A stretch of DNA of 64,000 bases, taken from assembly GCA_029339195.1 (NCBI GenBank), contig JAPTJF010000195.1:1-64000 (forward strand), given 5' to 3'. Each line of letters begins with the position of its first letter. Within the stretch, counting starts at the first letter, position 1. Both the position numbers and the translations under genes were made by a program. Of the stretch, positions 12,085 through 23,300 are shown in pieces. The DNA is from Micractinium sp. NFX-FRZ. Lineage: Eukaryota; Chlorophyta; Trebouxiophyceae; Chlorellales; Chlorellaceae. The notes under the pieces were generated by a model. That model ran no database searches and was not told the DNA's origin. It saw nothing but the letters and a program-made list of their open reading frames with translations.

Positions 12085-12290
12085 GTTTTCTTTGACGTGC
12101 GGGTGCACTGCGCACATGTAGCCTATTTGTCTCCCCCCTGAAATTTGTGTGCTCGCTCCTTGTGTGTTTGGCTGCCACCTTGCTTCAGCACCCGCTTGTC
12201 CTTGCTCGCCGCCAACCTAGTCTGCCTCGGCTCTGATGTTCAGGCGCATCTACCGGGTGCATGCCGCTGCCCAAGCTGCCAATTCGCTGA
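12085..12290 (-). pseudogene. Decayed partial copy of the MYND gene 5' part
   Basis: This stretch aligns with about 10105-10295, roughly 2 kb away in the same orientation. On the minus strand it reads SEPRQTRLAASKDKRVLKQ; the parent reads SEPRRG...RHKRVLKQ. The acceptor-like AG before SEPR and the donor after KQ are both kept, together with flanking intron bases. The next exon (TKEAWAALARVQ) and the zinc finger are not recognisable downstream, so it looks like a broken duplicate. Confidence 0.65.
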
Positions 12291-12539
12291 GCCTGTGAGG
12301 CAAATGCGGTCTTAACTCTGACAATCAAGGTAGGGAGAGCAGAGGCATCCGGTGCGCTGAGGTGGAGGGCACATGCAGCAGCAAGGTGCAAGGCAGGCTG
12401 GGCAGCTCCCAGGACACGCCAAGCACCGGCCAACTCAACTCGGCACAAGCACCTGGCATGCTGACTGACCGCTGTCCTCCATGTGAACTTCTGACAGGTC
12501 GGACTTCTGAGAGATGGATCAGTTAACCAAAACCGACCT

Positions 12540-14991
12540 CTAGGCGCTCTCTCCGCTGCTGGTGCTGCCGCTGCCGCCCCTGCTGCCTCCTCCGCTGCCT
12601 CTGCCGCTGCTGCCTCCTCTGCCTCCTCCGCCGTTGCCTCCCTCGTCTGGCCCTGGTGCGTCCCCCAGGCCCAGCAGGCCCATCATCTCATGCAGCCGCT
12701 CCGGGTTGGAGAGGTACAGGTAGCCGCACTGCGCGGGGGGGAGGTGGCGCGGGAGCGGCACAGAAGATGTATGATATAGAATGATGGGCGTGCGGTGGCT
12801 GCAGGGGCAAGGCGTGCGCACCTTGGATTCCGGCTGGAGCGGTTACATGCAAGCGCCCGCATGCACGCCCCCGCATACGGGCAAGTCGAGCGCGGCAGCC
12901 TGGGCAGCTTCCCTACCAGCTGCCCGGCCATGCTGAAGGCAGCACGGCACTCTGCCGGCACCGGCAAGCACCGGCCCTCTTCCCCTTCTCCTCCCCCCAC
13001 CTCACCAGGCACTCGATGGCGGTGGCTGCCCGGTACGTCTCCCGCTTGAGCCCGGTGTCATTCAGCCGCTTGGGGGTGACGCCTGCACGCATGACGGCGG
13101 CATGGTCAGGCAGGGCAGGGCAGGGAAGTGGGAGGGCGGGCCAGCACAGTGGGCCTCGCCACACTGCTGAGTGGATCTGTCAGGCCTCCAAACCCGCGCC
13201 CTGCTCCCTATGCCTGCCGGAGCAACACAGCCGCCGCCCCGGCACCTGCGCGCACCCACCCACCCGTGGCATTCTTGCCACAGCGCAGCACGTCCCGCTC
13301 TGTGTCGTTGAGAAAGCCGCTGCCCAGCAGCTGCGTGTACAGCCGCTCCTGCAGGGGGGGGAGGGTGGGGCGGGGCACGAAGGAGGGGGGCAGATGCCAA
13401 CATGGAGGGGTGCAGGGAGAGCGGCAGGGAGCCGGCAGGCACGCGTGGGTTCGTGTGTGTGAGGCCGCTGCTCCTGCGAAGAGATAGCACGGAGGACGGG
13501 GCAGGGGCAGCCAGAGCAGGGCAGGGAGGGGCTGAGAGATGGGCAGGGGGTGATGCGGGATGAGGGAGGGCATGGCGGGCAACCTGCAGGTGCATAGGCA
13601 CGCGCACAGCTGCGCCTGCTGGGGTGGTGTGAGGAGCAGTGGAGGAGCAGCAAGGGGCCAGGCAGGCGGGGCAGGCATGTGGCACGTACATTCAGGGGGA
13701 AGCAACCATGAATGCATCGCACCCCACACGTGCACAGCCCGCCCACACCGGCAGGCTGGACCAGCACCCCCTGCACCCCCACCGCCCACCTGCGTCTCTG
13801 CCCGCACGCTGCGCACGACCTGGGAGAAGTACGACTCCTTGGCTGAGGGGGGGTAGAAGAAGCGGCGGCGGGCGTACAGCTGCACAGGGTGGCAGGAGGG
13901 AGGGAGGGAGAACGACGGCATGTGAGGGTGCGCAGACGGAGCAGCGGCAGCTGCGCAGCAAGCAGTGCCGCGGCTGTGGGAGGAGCGTGCATGCTGGAAC
14001 AGGTGGGCAAGCGTTGGTGGGTGGACGGCTGTGCAGGGCAGCGCAGGCGGCGGAACGGTTGGATGAGAGGCAAGGAAGTGGGGTGATGCGGTGCTTGTGC
14101 AGAGTGCACCCACAGGAGCAGGCCGCAAACAGCAAGTGCAAGCAGCTCAGGGGGCATGAGGCATAGCACCACTGATAAGGGCGTCACGCCTAGGCGGGGT
14201 GCGCAGCTCATGGCAGTGACTTCTGCGGTGCCATTGCCTCTCCCCCTCCCGGCCTTGCCGCTGTCTCCTGCCTCCCCGCCTGCTCCTCCCCGTGCCCGCA
14301 CCACCCCGCTCACCTCCCACACGCTGTCCCCCAGGAAAGCAAGCGCATTGGCGTTCCAGTGCTTGCGTGGCGCCTTGCCGTGCAGGTGCGGCGGCAGCGG
14401 CACGCGCCAGCGGTCATGCTGCATGCTGCCTCCACCCCCGCTGCTGCCGCTGCTGCCCATTGAAGAGCTCTCCGGCCGGCCGTTGGCCCGCGGCTGCTGT
14501 TGATCCGCCGGCTGCTGCTGCTGCTGCTGCTGCTGCTCTTCGGTGCTCTCCATAGAGCTCAGCGCCTCCTCATCCGATAGAACAGGGGGCTCCTCTGCCC
14601 AGCTGCCAAGGGAGTTGACGTCTGCTGCTACTCTCCAGGCTGCCCCGTGCCGGTGCTGCTGCAAGCCTGGCGCCGCCACCGCCTGCCGCCGCCGCCGCTG
14701 TTGCGGGCTGCCTGACTGCCGCGCTGGTCTTGCATGCCATGACAACAATGCGTTTCGTTGTGTGCTGGAAAAGTGTATAAGTTCAGCGCAGCGCAAAGAG
14801 GGGGTGCAGGCCGACACCAGCATTGTCGCTTGCAGCAGCCAGGCAGGGTTGCAGCTGAGTGCAGCTATTCGAGGCTGAACACAAGTCGAATGCAGGCAAA
14901 TCGCATGCCAGAAGGCTTGGTCCAGCCTGCAGCTAGGGCACAGCACTCGCAGCAGCGCGCTCGCAAACGGGCAGCAAAACCTGCTACCCAT
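12540..14991 (-). CDS. Mini-ribonuclease III, predicted plastid RNase III-like enzyme
   Basis: A short RNase III-type nuclease with the catalytic domain but no double-stranded-RNA-binding domain. In plants, Mini-III proteins act in chloroplast rRNA and intron RNA turnover. Five exons (14314-14991, 13790-13879, 13264-13348, 13006-13082, 12540-12728) give 372 residues. The first exon encodes a Ser/Arg-rich plastid-like leader and a polyglutamine run, ending in NALAFLGDSVWE, which carries the catalytic Asp and Glu. Next come LYARRRFFYPPS, then LLGSGFLNDTERDVLRCGKN matching the second catalytic segment, then RETYRAATAIECLCGYLYLS and NPERLHEMM. The end is an unusual Gly/Ser-rich tail. The ATG at 14991 is used; an in-frame ATG at 14823 is also possible and would shorten the leader. 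The CDC25 gene starts 334 bases away in the opposite direction. Confidence 0.9.
14511..14537. repeat. CTG/CAG microsatellite (polyglutamine in Mini-III)
   Basis: About nine tandem triplets inside Mini-III exon 1, read as Gln on the coding minus strand. The tract precedes the nuclease domain. Confidence 0.85.
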
Positions 14992-15325
14992 TCCATCCCG
15001 CCGCAAACTGCTGACAATCCTCTGCAACACGCCAGCCGCCCCGGCAGCGCCTCAGGTCGTTGGCCTCGAAGACTGCGCAGAACCCCGACAGGCAGGCGGC
15101 GTGGCGCAGCAGATTTGCGGTGTTGATCGACGGCTGTGTGCATTTAATACAGGCAAGCCACCCCGCTGCCGGGACGCTGCCCACATTGGATTCACCGTTG
15201 AGATGAGCGGCGATGCGCTGTTGGCTGCCAGAGGGCCAATTTCCGTGATGCTCGGCATCTGAACGTTTTCAATGAACCGTGCAGGCTGCCGCAGGAGAGC
15301 TTGGGGCGAGGGGCAGGCCGCCAGG
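14992..15325. promoter_or_regulatory. Divergent promoter region, Mini-III / CDC25
   Basis: A 334-base gap separates two genes transcribed away from each other, so both promoters must lie here or overlap the 5' UTRs. No TATA box was recognised. Confidence 0.45.
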
Positions 15326-18300
15326 ATGGCCGACTGCAGCGGCGCCGGCACCGCCGAAGCTGCGCCGCTGGAGCAGCGCGGCTCCAGCCAGGCCTCTGTG
15401 GAATTAGACATCCTGCAACTGACACAGCGTTGGGAGGCACAGCGCACAATCCGCAATGGCGATACGCCGGGGCAGGCGCTGCGCAAAGGTGCTGAACCCG
15501 CGATGCTGTGCACTTGTGTGCATGTGCATGTGCGGGTGCTTGTGCTGCGCCTGCTTGCGTACTGCCTTGCCTGCTGCACCAGGGTGGCACTATGCGCTCA
15601 TCCCTTCACCCTGCAATGCGGCTTCCCTCACCGGTGCAGGCCCACGCCCAGCGCTGGCCTCGATTTGCGCCAACGTGGCGGCAGCGCCGTCAGCGAACAT
15701 CGTCAACCCCTTCAGCTTCACCGCACAACGCAAGAAGGTGGCCGGCCGGGGCTGCCAGCAGCAGCGGCCCCAGCAGCAGCAGCAGCAGCAGCAGACGGTG
15801 CGATTCGCAGTTGAAGAGGCACCCAGCCGGCAGCAGCAGGCTGCGCCAGCACTAGCTGCCGCGGTAGCTGATGAGAACCTGCCCTCAGCCGCAGCAACAG
15901 TGGCAGGCTGGGCGGCAGCAGGGCCCGCAGGCACTGCAGCCACGCCAGCCTCCGCCTTGGGCCCGGCCACGCTCAGCAGGGCGGCGGCTCTGCAGGCCAT
16001 GGGAGGCGGCGGCGCAGGCAGCCCCTCACCCTATGTGCTCTTCAAGGGCCGGCTCAGCTTTGCTGCCGAGGTTGAGTCAGGTCAGTGCAGGCGCCCCCCT
16101 GCTGTGTGAGCGTGCCCTGCGCCTGCCCAGGTGGCAGCGGGGTGGGCCTGGGTGGCATGCGTCTGCGCTCGATACCGTGCTGTGCATGCTGCACGCTGCT
16201 GCGCTGCCAAACACACCAGCCGCAGCTGCGCTGCCTGCCCATGAACCTGACTGCACAATGGCCCACCACTACGGCATGGGTGCAGCTCGCAAGTTTGACC
16301 GTCCCACCACAGCGCGCAAGGCGGGGCCAGCGCCAGGCGCGGGTCTCAAGCGCAAGCTGCTCATCAGCCCGGGAGGTGAGCCATGGACACCCTCGGAAGC
16401 TGTGCGGCTGGTGTTAACATTACTCTCTCCAGCAGGCCACCTGTTCCGACTGAGTACGGGTTGCAAGCGCTGCGGTGTGGCCCAGGAAGCATGGGCAGGC
16501 AGGCAGCCAGCCGTGGCCCCTTTGAGGCAGCAGTAGACCACCTTGCTGTCCGTTGTATGCCCACAGCCGACATCAGCGCCACCTTGCCCACCCTCTGGAA
16601 AGCTCTCCCTGCCTGCACCCTCAGCATGCCATCCCCCGTGCCCGCCTGCCTGCCCGCAGCCGACATCAGCGCCGCCTTCCCCACCCTGCTCAAGCCCTCG
16701 GCCAAGCAGCGCCGGCACTCCCTCAGCAACCCGGGCCCCAGCTGGGCGGCCCGTGCTGCTCAGGCAGAGGCAGAGGAGGCAGCAGCAGCAGGCAGCGGTA
16801 GGGCGGAAGCGCAGGCAGCAGAGGCCAGCGGTCAGGGGGTGTACTGGTCTGATCCTCTCCCCATGCCGCTGTCCGGGCGTGGTGGCTGCAGACCAGCAGC
16901 AGCTGCTGGTGCAGGAGCGGGCCAGTCGGGGGCAGCATGGGACGATGCCATGCAAGACACAGCGTGCAGCCCTGCCAGCAGCAGCGGACCACCCTGCAGC
17001 CCCTCTGGCGGCGGCATGGATGCGTGCTGCTGCGCCAGCCCCGCGCCCGCCTTCTCCCCACTGCGTGAGTGCACATGTCATTCAGTTGTGCTGCGGCAGT
17101 CGAAGCGGTGTGGTGCTTCCAGCATTGCAGCGCTCCGTTGCTGCTATCAAGATTTGGCCACCCTCTCTTTGCTTCCTTCCCGCTGCCTGTGCCTGTGCTG
17201 CTCCAGCAGCGGAGGGTGCGTGTGCTGCCTGCTGTGCCCATGCGCGTGTCTCACGACAGCATGCCATGTGTCCCTGCTGCCTGCAGCGGGGGCGCTGGCG
17301 CAGGCTCTGCCCACGGTCGACCACCCCGACTGCGGCTTCCCGTCCATCACGCCAACGGTAGGGCATGTGGACAGCCGGGCAGGGAGATGTTAACTGAGCG
17401 CGCGTGTGGGAACATGGTGCAGGGCATGGCATGCCTAGCGCGCAGCCATGGCGGCGTGTTGCCTGTCTTCACCACCCTGGCTGTACCTGACCTCAGTCAG
17501 TCGTGCGCCTCCCCGCTGTGCTCTCCCGACTGTGCCCCTCCGCCTCCTCCCACCCGCCCCCCACACCAGACGATGCGCGACCTGCTGGCGCACGGAGCTG
17601 CCGCCTTTGGCCTGGCCGATTTCGTGGTGGTGGACTGCCGATACGACTACGAGCACGCAGGGGGGCGGGTGCCAGGTGGGCAGGCGTAGACACGAACGCA
17701 GCATCATGGCCTTGTGCGGGGTCGTGATGCGGGGGGCGTGGGAAAGATGTTGCTTGACTACGGGTGGTCTGCTTGTCTGCTCGGCCCGCCGTCCCGCAAG
17801 CCTCACCCGCCAGCCACAGGGCAATGCCGCTATGCACGCACCCGCACTGGCTTCAATGTCATCACCAGTTACATACTCACCCCACCCCGCATGCCTTGCC
17901 CCGCCCCTGCAGGCGCGGTGCACCTCACCACCCCCGCTGAGCTGGCCGACTTCCTGGAGTCCCCCCGCCCCTGCCCCAACTACTGGCAGCGCACCGCCCT
18001 CATCTTCCACTGCGAATTCTCAACAGAGCGGGGGCCCCGGGCGGCCAAGCACGTGCGCAACAAGGTGGGCCAGGGGGAGCGAGGGATGGAGGGCAGTGAA
18101 AGTGGGGCTGAGCAGTACATCTGGTGTGGCCCAGGCGGGGCAGAGATGGGGGAGCATGTGCACAATGGCGCAAACACCTGAACAACCTGCGCGCCTTCTG
18201 CTGGCACCCCCCGCCCCGCAGGACCGCGAGTCGCACATGCACGACTATCCGGCGCTCTCCCAACCGCACGTCTTTGTGCTGCAGGTGCGCACGGGGGGGT

Positions 18301-19104
18301 CAGCGGGGGTGGCTGTTGGCTGGCACAGGCAGGCGTACTGCAGCCACCAGTGTTGGGCAGCAATGCTGCTTGCGCAGCATGCCATGCCGGGAGTGCCAGT
18401 CCTCTGTGGTGCTTGCTTGCTAGCTTTGCTGCTCTGTGGACCCGCACACCCCAACCCCACCCCTCTCCGCCATCCCAACTCGTCCTCGCCCGCCCACGCT
18501 GCCCCTCGCCCCCAGCAGGGCGGCTACAAGGCCTTCTGGAAGTCCTTCCCCGAGCTGTGTGAGGGCGGCTACACCCCCATGGACCACCCAGACTTCAGCC
18601 AGCAGCTCAAGGTGGGTGGGTGTGCTGGAAGTGAGGAGGGGTGTGCTGTGGGTGAGGGCAGGGCTGCAGGGGCGGGGCACAGTGGTGAAGAGGCGCGGTG
18701 GACACTGGTAAAGGTTGGTGTCCATGCGGACGCGCGCAGCGGAAGGGCTGGCCGCTGCTGCCAGGAAGCCTGTAGAGTGCAGGCCACCTACCAAGGGCAC
18801 CCCGTGCCAACCAATCCTCACCATGTGCCCATTCCTCACGCCTCCACATGCCACCCACCCTGCCCCCCTCCCTCAGGCCTGCCACAACGTGGTGAAGCGC
18901 GCGTGGGCCAAGACCACCCGCACCTACACCCGCCAGCAGCGCAAGCGGCGGCCCAGCTACCGCCTGCGCCAGAGCAGCGGGTTCGGAGGCGAGCGGGAGG
19001 GCGCCGCCGGCGAGGCGGCAGCAGCCGTGGCTGAGGTGGCCGAGGCGGAGAGGGCGCTGCCGCCTGCTGTAGTTGCAGCGCAGCATGCGCACATGCGCGT
19101 CTGA
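15326..19104 (+). CDS. CDC25: CDC25-type dual-specificity phosphatase with long regulatory N-terminus
   Basis: Removes inhibitory phosphates from cyclin-dependent kinases to trigger cell-cycle transitions. Ten exons (15326-15488, 15640-16080, 16220-16375, 16660-17064, 17287-17357, 17570-17675, 17913-18064, 18222-18284, 18519-18611, 18877-19104) give 625 residues. The first 400 or so are Ala/Gln/Ser-rich with short basic and hydrophobic motifs (NIVNPFSFTAQRKK, LKRKLLISPG), as in regulatory regions. The rhodanese-fold catalytic domain follows: FVVVDCRYDYEHAGGRVPG, then FHCEFSTERGPRAAKHVRNK with the CX5R loop at Cys481-Arg487, then YPALSQPHVFVLQGGYKAFW and YTPMDHPDF. Residues Glu-Phe-Ser-x-Glu-Arg in the loop are those of true CDC25, not of Acr2-type arsenate reductases. 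A basic C-terminal tail follows. Exon 4 has a duplicated acceptor (16567 or 16660), and the longer form stays in frame. Confidence 0.93.
15771..15794 (+). repeat. CAG microsatellite (polyglutamine in CDC25)
   Basis: Eight tandem CAG codons in CDC25 exon 2, in the predicted disordered N-terminal region. Confidence 0.85.
16561..16600 (+). repeat. Duplicated acceptor edge upstream of CDC25 exon 4
   Basis: The sequence AG|CCGACATCAGCGCC followed by a Pro-Thr-Leu codon run occurs twice, with exon starts at 16567 and 16660. The 93-base spacing keeps frame, so either acceptor would give an open protein (ADISATLPTLWK or ADISAAFPTLLK). Confidence 0.85.
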
Positions 19105-20304
19105 GTGCACGCAGCGGCCACATTGCATGGGCCGCGTGCGCTGTGATGCCCACTTGGCACATGCATCACACACACACACACACGGCTGCCCGGCCCTCTC
19201 GAAAAGCGAGACACGGGCAGCACGCCACGACGCTGAGCACACGCACATATGCCGCACACCACCTGTGCTATATATCCACTCCCCAGCAGAAGCTGCAGCT
19301 TCTCCTCGACCTATTCATCCCATTCACGAATTCCGCATTGTTCAGCTGCCTGGTGTGGACCCACCCACCCCCCGCACTGCATTCACTGTGCACCAATTAC
19401 TCGCCCCTCTCACTGCCACCACAGTCACCTGATGCTGAATCCCTCCCTCACAATGATCCTCCACACATTTGCAAATCACTGCAAGGCCAAAATTACTGTG
19501 CCCCTCTCGGCCAGCAAGAGTGCACGGGGTAGAGAGGGCGCACGCTGTGGCGCAGGAGGAGGGCGCACCAGCTGACTGCCACCGCCCTCAGTGGGGATGG
19601 CGCAGGCCTGCACAGCATGGAGCCCTGCATTTATGCTTTACCGATCGGTGAAAGTTGCATGTGAGAATGTGTTCCCCTGTACCGATGAAGCCCCCTGGCG
19701 TTTCGTTGGGGCCCCAAGCCACTGTCATGAATGATTAGGTGAGCTGCTGGCGGGCGCAAAAGAAAGTGGCCCCTCCACGGTCCTGCCCACGTGCGCGTCA
19801 CCCTCCCGCACCTCGGCTCGCCGGACTCAGAACTTTGCCTGTTGAACGCAAGCACAGCGCTGTAAAGCCAGCAGAGACTCGGCCCGAGCCAGGCAAGTGA
19901 GGGCAGGCGGGGTCCTGTTTCTGGCCACTATGTGGCTGTCTAACAGCCGGGTAACGCCGAGGCTTGTCAGTGAGGGACCAAAGAGATAGGCGGGCACGGC
20001 AATTGCAGCACCTGCAGGCCGCCCCATGTAGGGTTCCGCAGGCTGCCGTGGTAGGGTGGCCTCTGCCACTGCTGACTGTCCCAGCTTGGCAGCACGTCAG
20101 CGCAGCAAGCAGGAACGGTCATGAGGTCGCGCCTGTGTGGGCCCGCCGGCGCGCCGCGGCCTTCCCGCCGCGGGCCGCCACCAGCCTGCGGCCCGCCGCC
20201 ACTTCGGCTCGCGACATGTGACTGTTACATTTGTGCTGCTGCCGTGCATTGGTGTTGCACCCATGCAGGTCGGCCCACACCACCGCAAAAGGCAGCCAGC
20301 CAGC
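19105..20304. other. Intergenic stretch between CDC25 and amidase
   Basis: Holds a short CA repeat at 19167-19183, a TATATA-like run near 19269 and a TGTAA near 19860 that could end the CDC25 transcript. No supported gene was seen. Confidence 0.45.
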
Positions 20305-23300
20305 ATGCCGGTGGGCACCATTTCCTCCAGCCCCGACACTGTCGGCGTGGCGGGTGCGGCGGGGAGGGCGCCGGCGGCGGGAGCTGCAGGGTGTGGGACT
20401 GCGTCAAAGGGGTGGGCAGCAGGAGAGCCGGGAGCTGAAGGCGCAGGGGCGAGGCACAGTCCTCAGGGTCTGAAGTGAAGTAAGCAGTAGCTTCAAATGG
20501 CACCCGCCCGTTCCCCTACCTACCCTCTTCCCCTCCTGCCTGCCTGCCCGCCTGCCCTCCTGCAGTGGTCAACTACCGGGTGCCCATTTGTGAGACCCGG
20601 GAGCAGGTGCTGGAGAACTGCAAGTGAGGCAGGGCGGGGCCAGCAGGCTGGGCAGTGGAGGGGGTGGGCAAAGGGCTGCAGCAAGGCAGCGCACCAGTCA
20701 GTGTGCGGCACACGGCGTGCTGCATGCTGCATGGGCACAGGCGCCGCCACACCTGCCAGCGCTGCCCCGGCCGGCCCGTACCTCTCAGGCAGACAGTGTG
20801 CAATGTCCACTTGCCATGACGTGCTGCCACACAGTTTGACTGCCTGCCCCCCCGCCACACCTGCCATCCAGCCTGCACGGCGTGCCGGATGCCCTGCCAG
20901 ACAAAAGTGAGCTAGAGGACGACATGTGTTTATCAACTGGTTCCCGAGGCCACCCTCCCCGCCCCCCCTGCAGGAAGATTGCTGCCACGGTGAAGGGCCT
21001 GAAGTGCGGCTACCCGGGGCTGGACCTGGTCGTCTTGTGAGTGCCTGGTCGGGAGTGCTGCCTGCCTGCCTGCTGGGCTGCTCAGAGTTGCGCGCTGTGG
21101 TCACTGCGGATGCTGAGCCCGCTGCCATGTGCCGTCATATCAGCCCTCACTGGGCAGCAATGGTGGGTCAGGCACACGAGGCACACTTTCCAACTACCAC
21201 TGCCGGGCACAGCGTCTAAACCACCTCCCACACCCATCCTTTCCCTCCCCCTCCCCTTGCCCACCCCCTCTGCAGCCCCGAGTACTCCACCCAGGGCCTG
21301 CACCCCACGCTGTGGAACACGCTGACCACCACCCTGGATGGGCCCGAGGTGGATACCAGTCCCGGGAGGGGCCCACCACCTTGTGCTGCGGTGGCCCGTG
21401 ACAGCACCCCTTGTTCTGTTTTTTGGTTACCGAGAGGCACACATGTGGAATCGAGTGAGCTGCACAGCAAGTGGTTGGCAGAGTACAGCGATCAATGACT
21501 CTGCAATTGGTGTGCTGGCTGGGTGCAGGTGGCGATCTTCAAGGAGGCCTGCGTGTCCAACGGCGTGTACGGCATCTTCTCCCTCACCGGGGAGGAGCAC
21601 CCCGAGCCCGGCAAGAACCCGGTGAGGGGGCGGCGGGGAGGGGTGCCAAGGTGGGGGTGGGGCGGCAGCGGTCAGGCAGTGGTGGGGCGAGGGCGTTGAA
21701 GTAACAGGAGGCGCACGTGCAGGGCAGCAGCGGCAGGAGCGGTGGATTGGAAGAAGGCGCAGGCAGCCGGGGTGATGGGAGGTAGCAGCAGCCAATAACA
21801 GACAGCAGCAGCGCAGGCAGGCCTGCCTGCACACCGTGTGCCCGCCTTGTGCTCCGCCATCTTCCAGGCCCCCGCCCCACCCTCCCTCCCGCCTTGCCCG
21901 CCCCCCTGCCCTGCCCCCCTGCAGTACAACACTCTCATCATGATTACCGACCAGGGGGAGATCAACCACGTGTACCGCAAGGTGGGGTGGGGACAGCGGA
22001 GGCAGCAGAGCCCGCTGGCTGAGTGGATTCCGTCGAAAGTTTAAGCAGGATGGCCGGCGGGGCTGCCGCGCAGCACAGGCAGCAGAGGGGGGCATTGCCC
22101 AGCGGCCCACTGCCTGACGGGCGGAAGCAAAGGAGCGATTTCGGCATCAAAGCGCTGCACTCACTGAGCTCCTGGCCCCGCTGCTGGCCTCGTGCCCGCT
22201 GCCCTCCCCGCCCGCAGATCTTCCCCTGGGTGCCCAAGGAGCCGTGGACCGCAGGCAATGAGACCAGCGTGGCGGTGGGGCCCAAGGCAAGCGGGGGAGA
22301 TGGCAGCGGGGCTTCTGCCCACGCCGGCAGGGCAGACAGCATGCCGCAGTGCAGCGTGCTAGCTCCGTGCCCTGCCAGCAGTGCTCACAAGCTTGCAAAT
22401 TTGGCCCAATCATTATGGTCGCACACCGTTCCGCCCACTCACGTGCACCCCCTGCTGCTGCCGCTCCCGCTGTATACCCACGCCATCACACACACACACA
22501 CTCACCTCCTGCCCCGACCCCCCCCCAACCCCCCAACCCCCCTGCAGGGCATCATCCTGGGCGGCTGCATCTGCTACGACCTGAACCACCCCGAGATGAT
22601 GCGCGACCTGGTGTTCAAGGGGGCGGAGCTGGTGGTGCGCATCCAGGGATACATGTGAGCGCCGCCCTGCTGTCACAACAGGGCCTGGGTTGCAGGGGCA
22701 GGGGGTGCGGGGTGACCCGACGTTGTTTTGCACACATTGTGGCCGAGCTGGCGGTGCTCTCGCCGGGCTGGCTGGTTGCGCTGCGCGTGGGAGGGGGAGC
22801 ATAGCAGGGTGCTCCGCCCTGCCGACCTCTTCCCCCCACATGCCCCGCCCTCCCCCCTCCCTCCACCTCCCAGGTACCCCGCCAAGGAGCAGCAGATTCA
22901 GGTGGCCAAGGTCCGCGCCTGGTGAGCATGCTGCAGCCGTAGCACCACGCCTGCTTGCGCTGCCCGCCCGTCTTGCCCCAGCCACCTGCCCTGCCCTGCC
23001 CTGGCTGCCACCTTGCCGCGTACCTGCCCGGCTGCTTGTGCCAGGCAGCTGGGCGGTTTGGCCTGATGAGGCGCCCCCCTGTGCTGGCCATGGTGAGGCA
23101 AAGCCAGCCTGCACGCGACGCAGAGCTCGCTTGCCATGAGATGCCGGCTTACCAAATGCATGTGTCAATCCCTGCGCTTCCCCTCGCAGGGAGAACAACT
23201 GCTACGTGGCGGTGGCCAACATGGCGGGGCGCGACCTGGTGTACAGGTGGACGGGGGAGGCGTGGGGGCCGGGGCAGGGCGTCTGCGTGGTTGGACCGCC

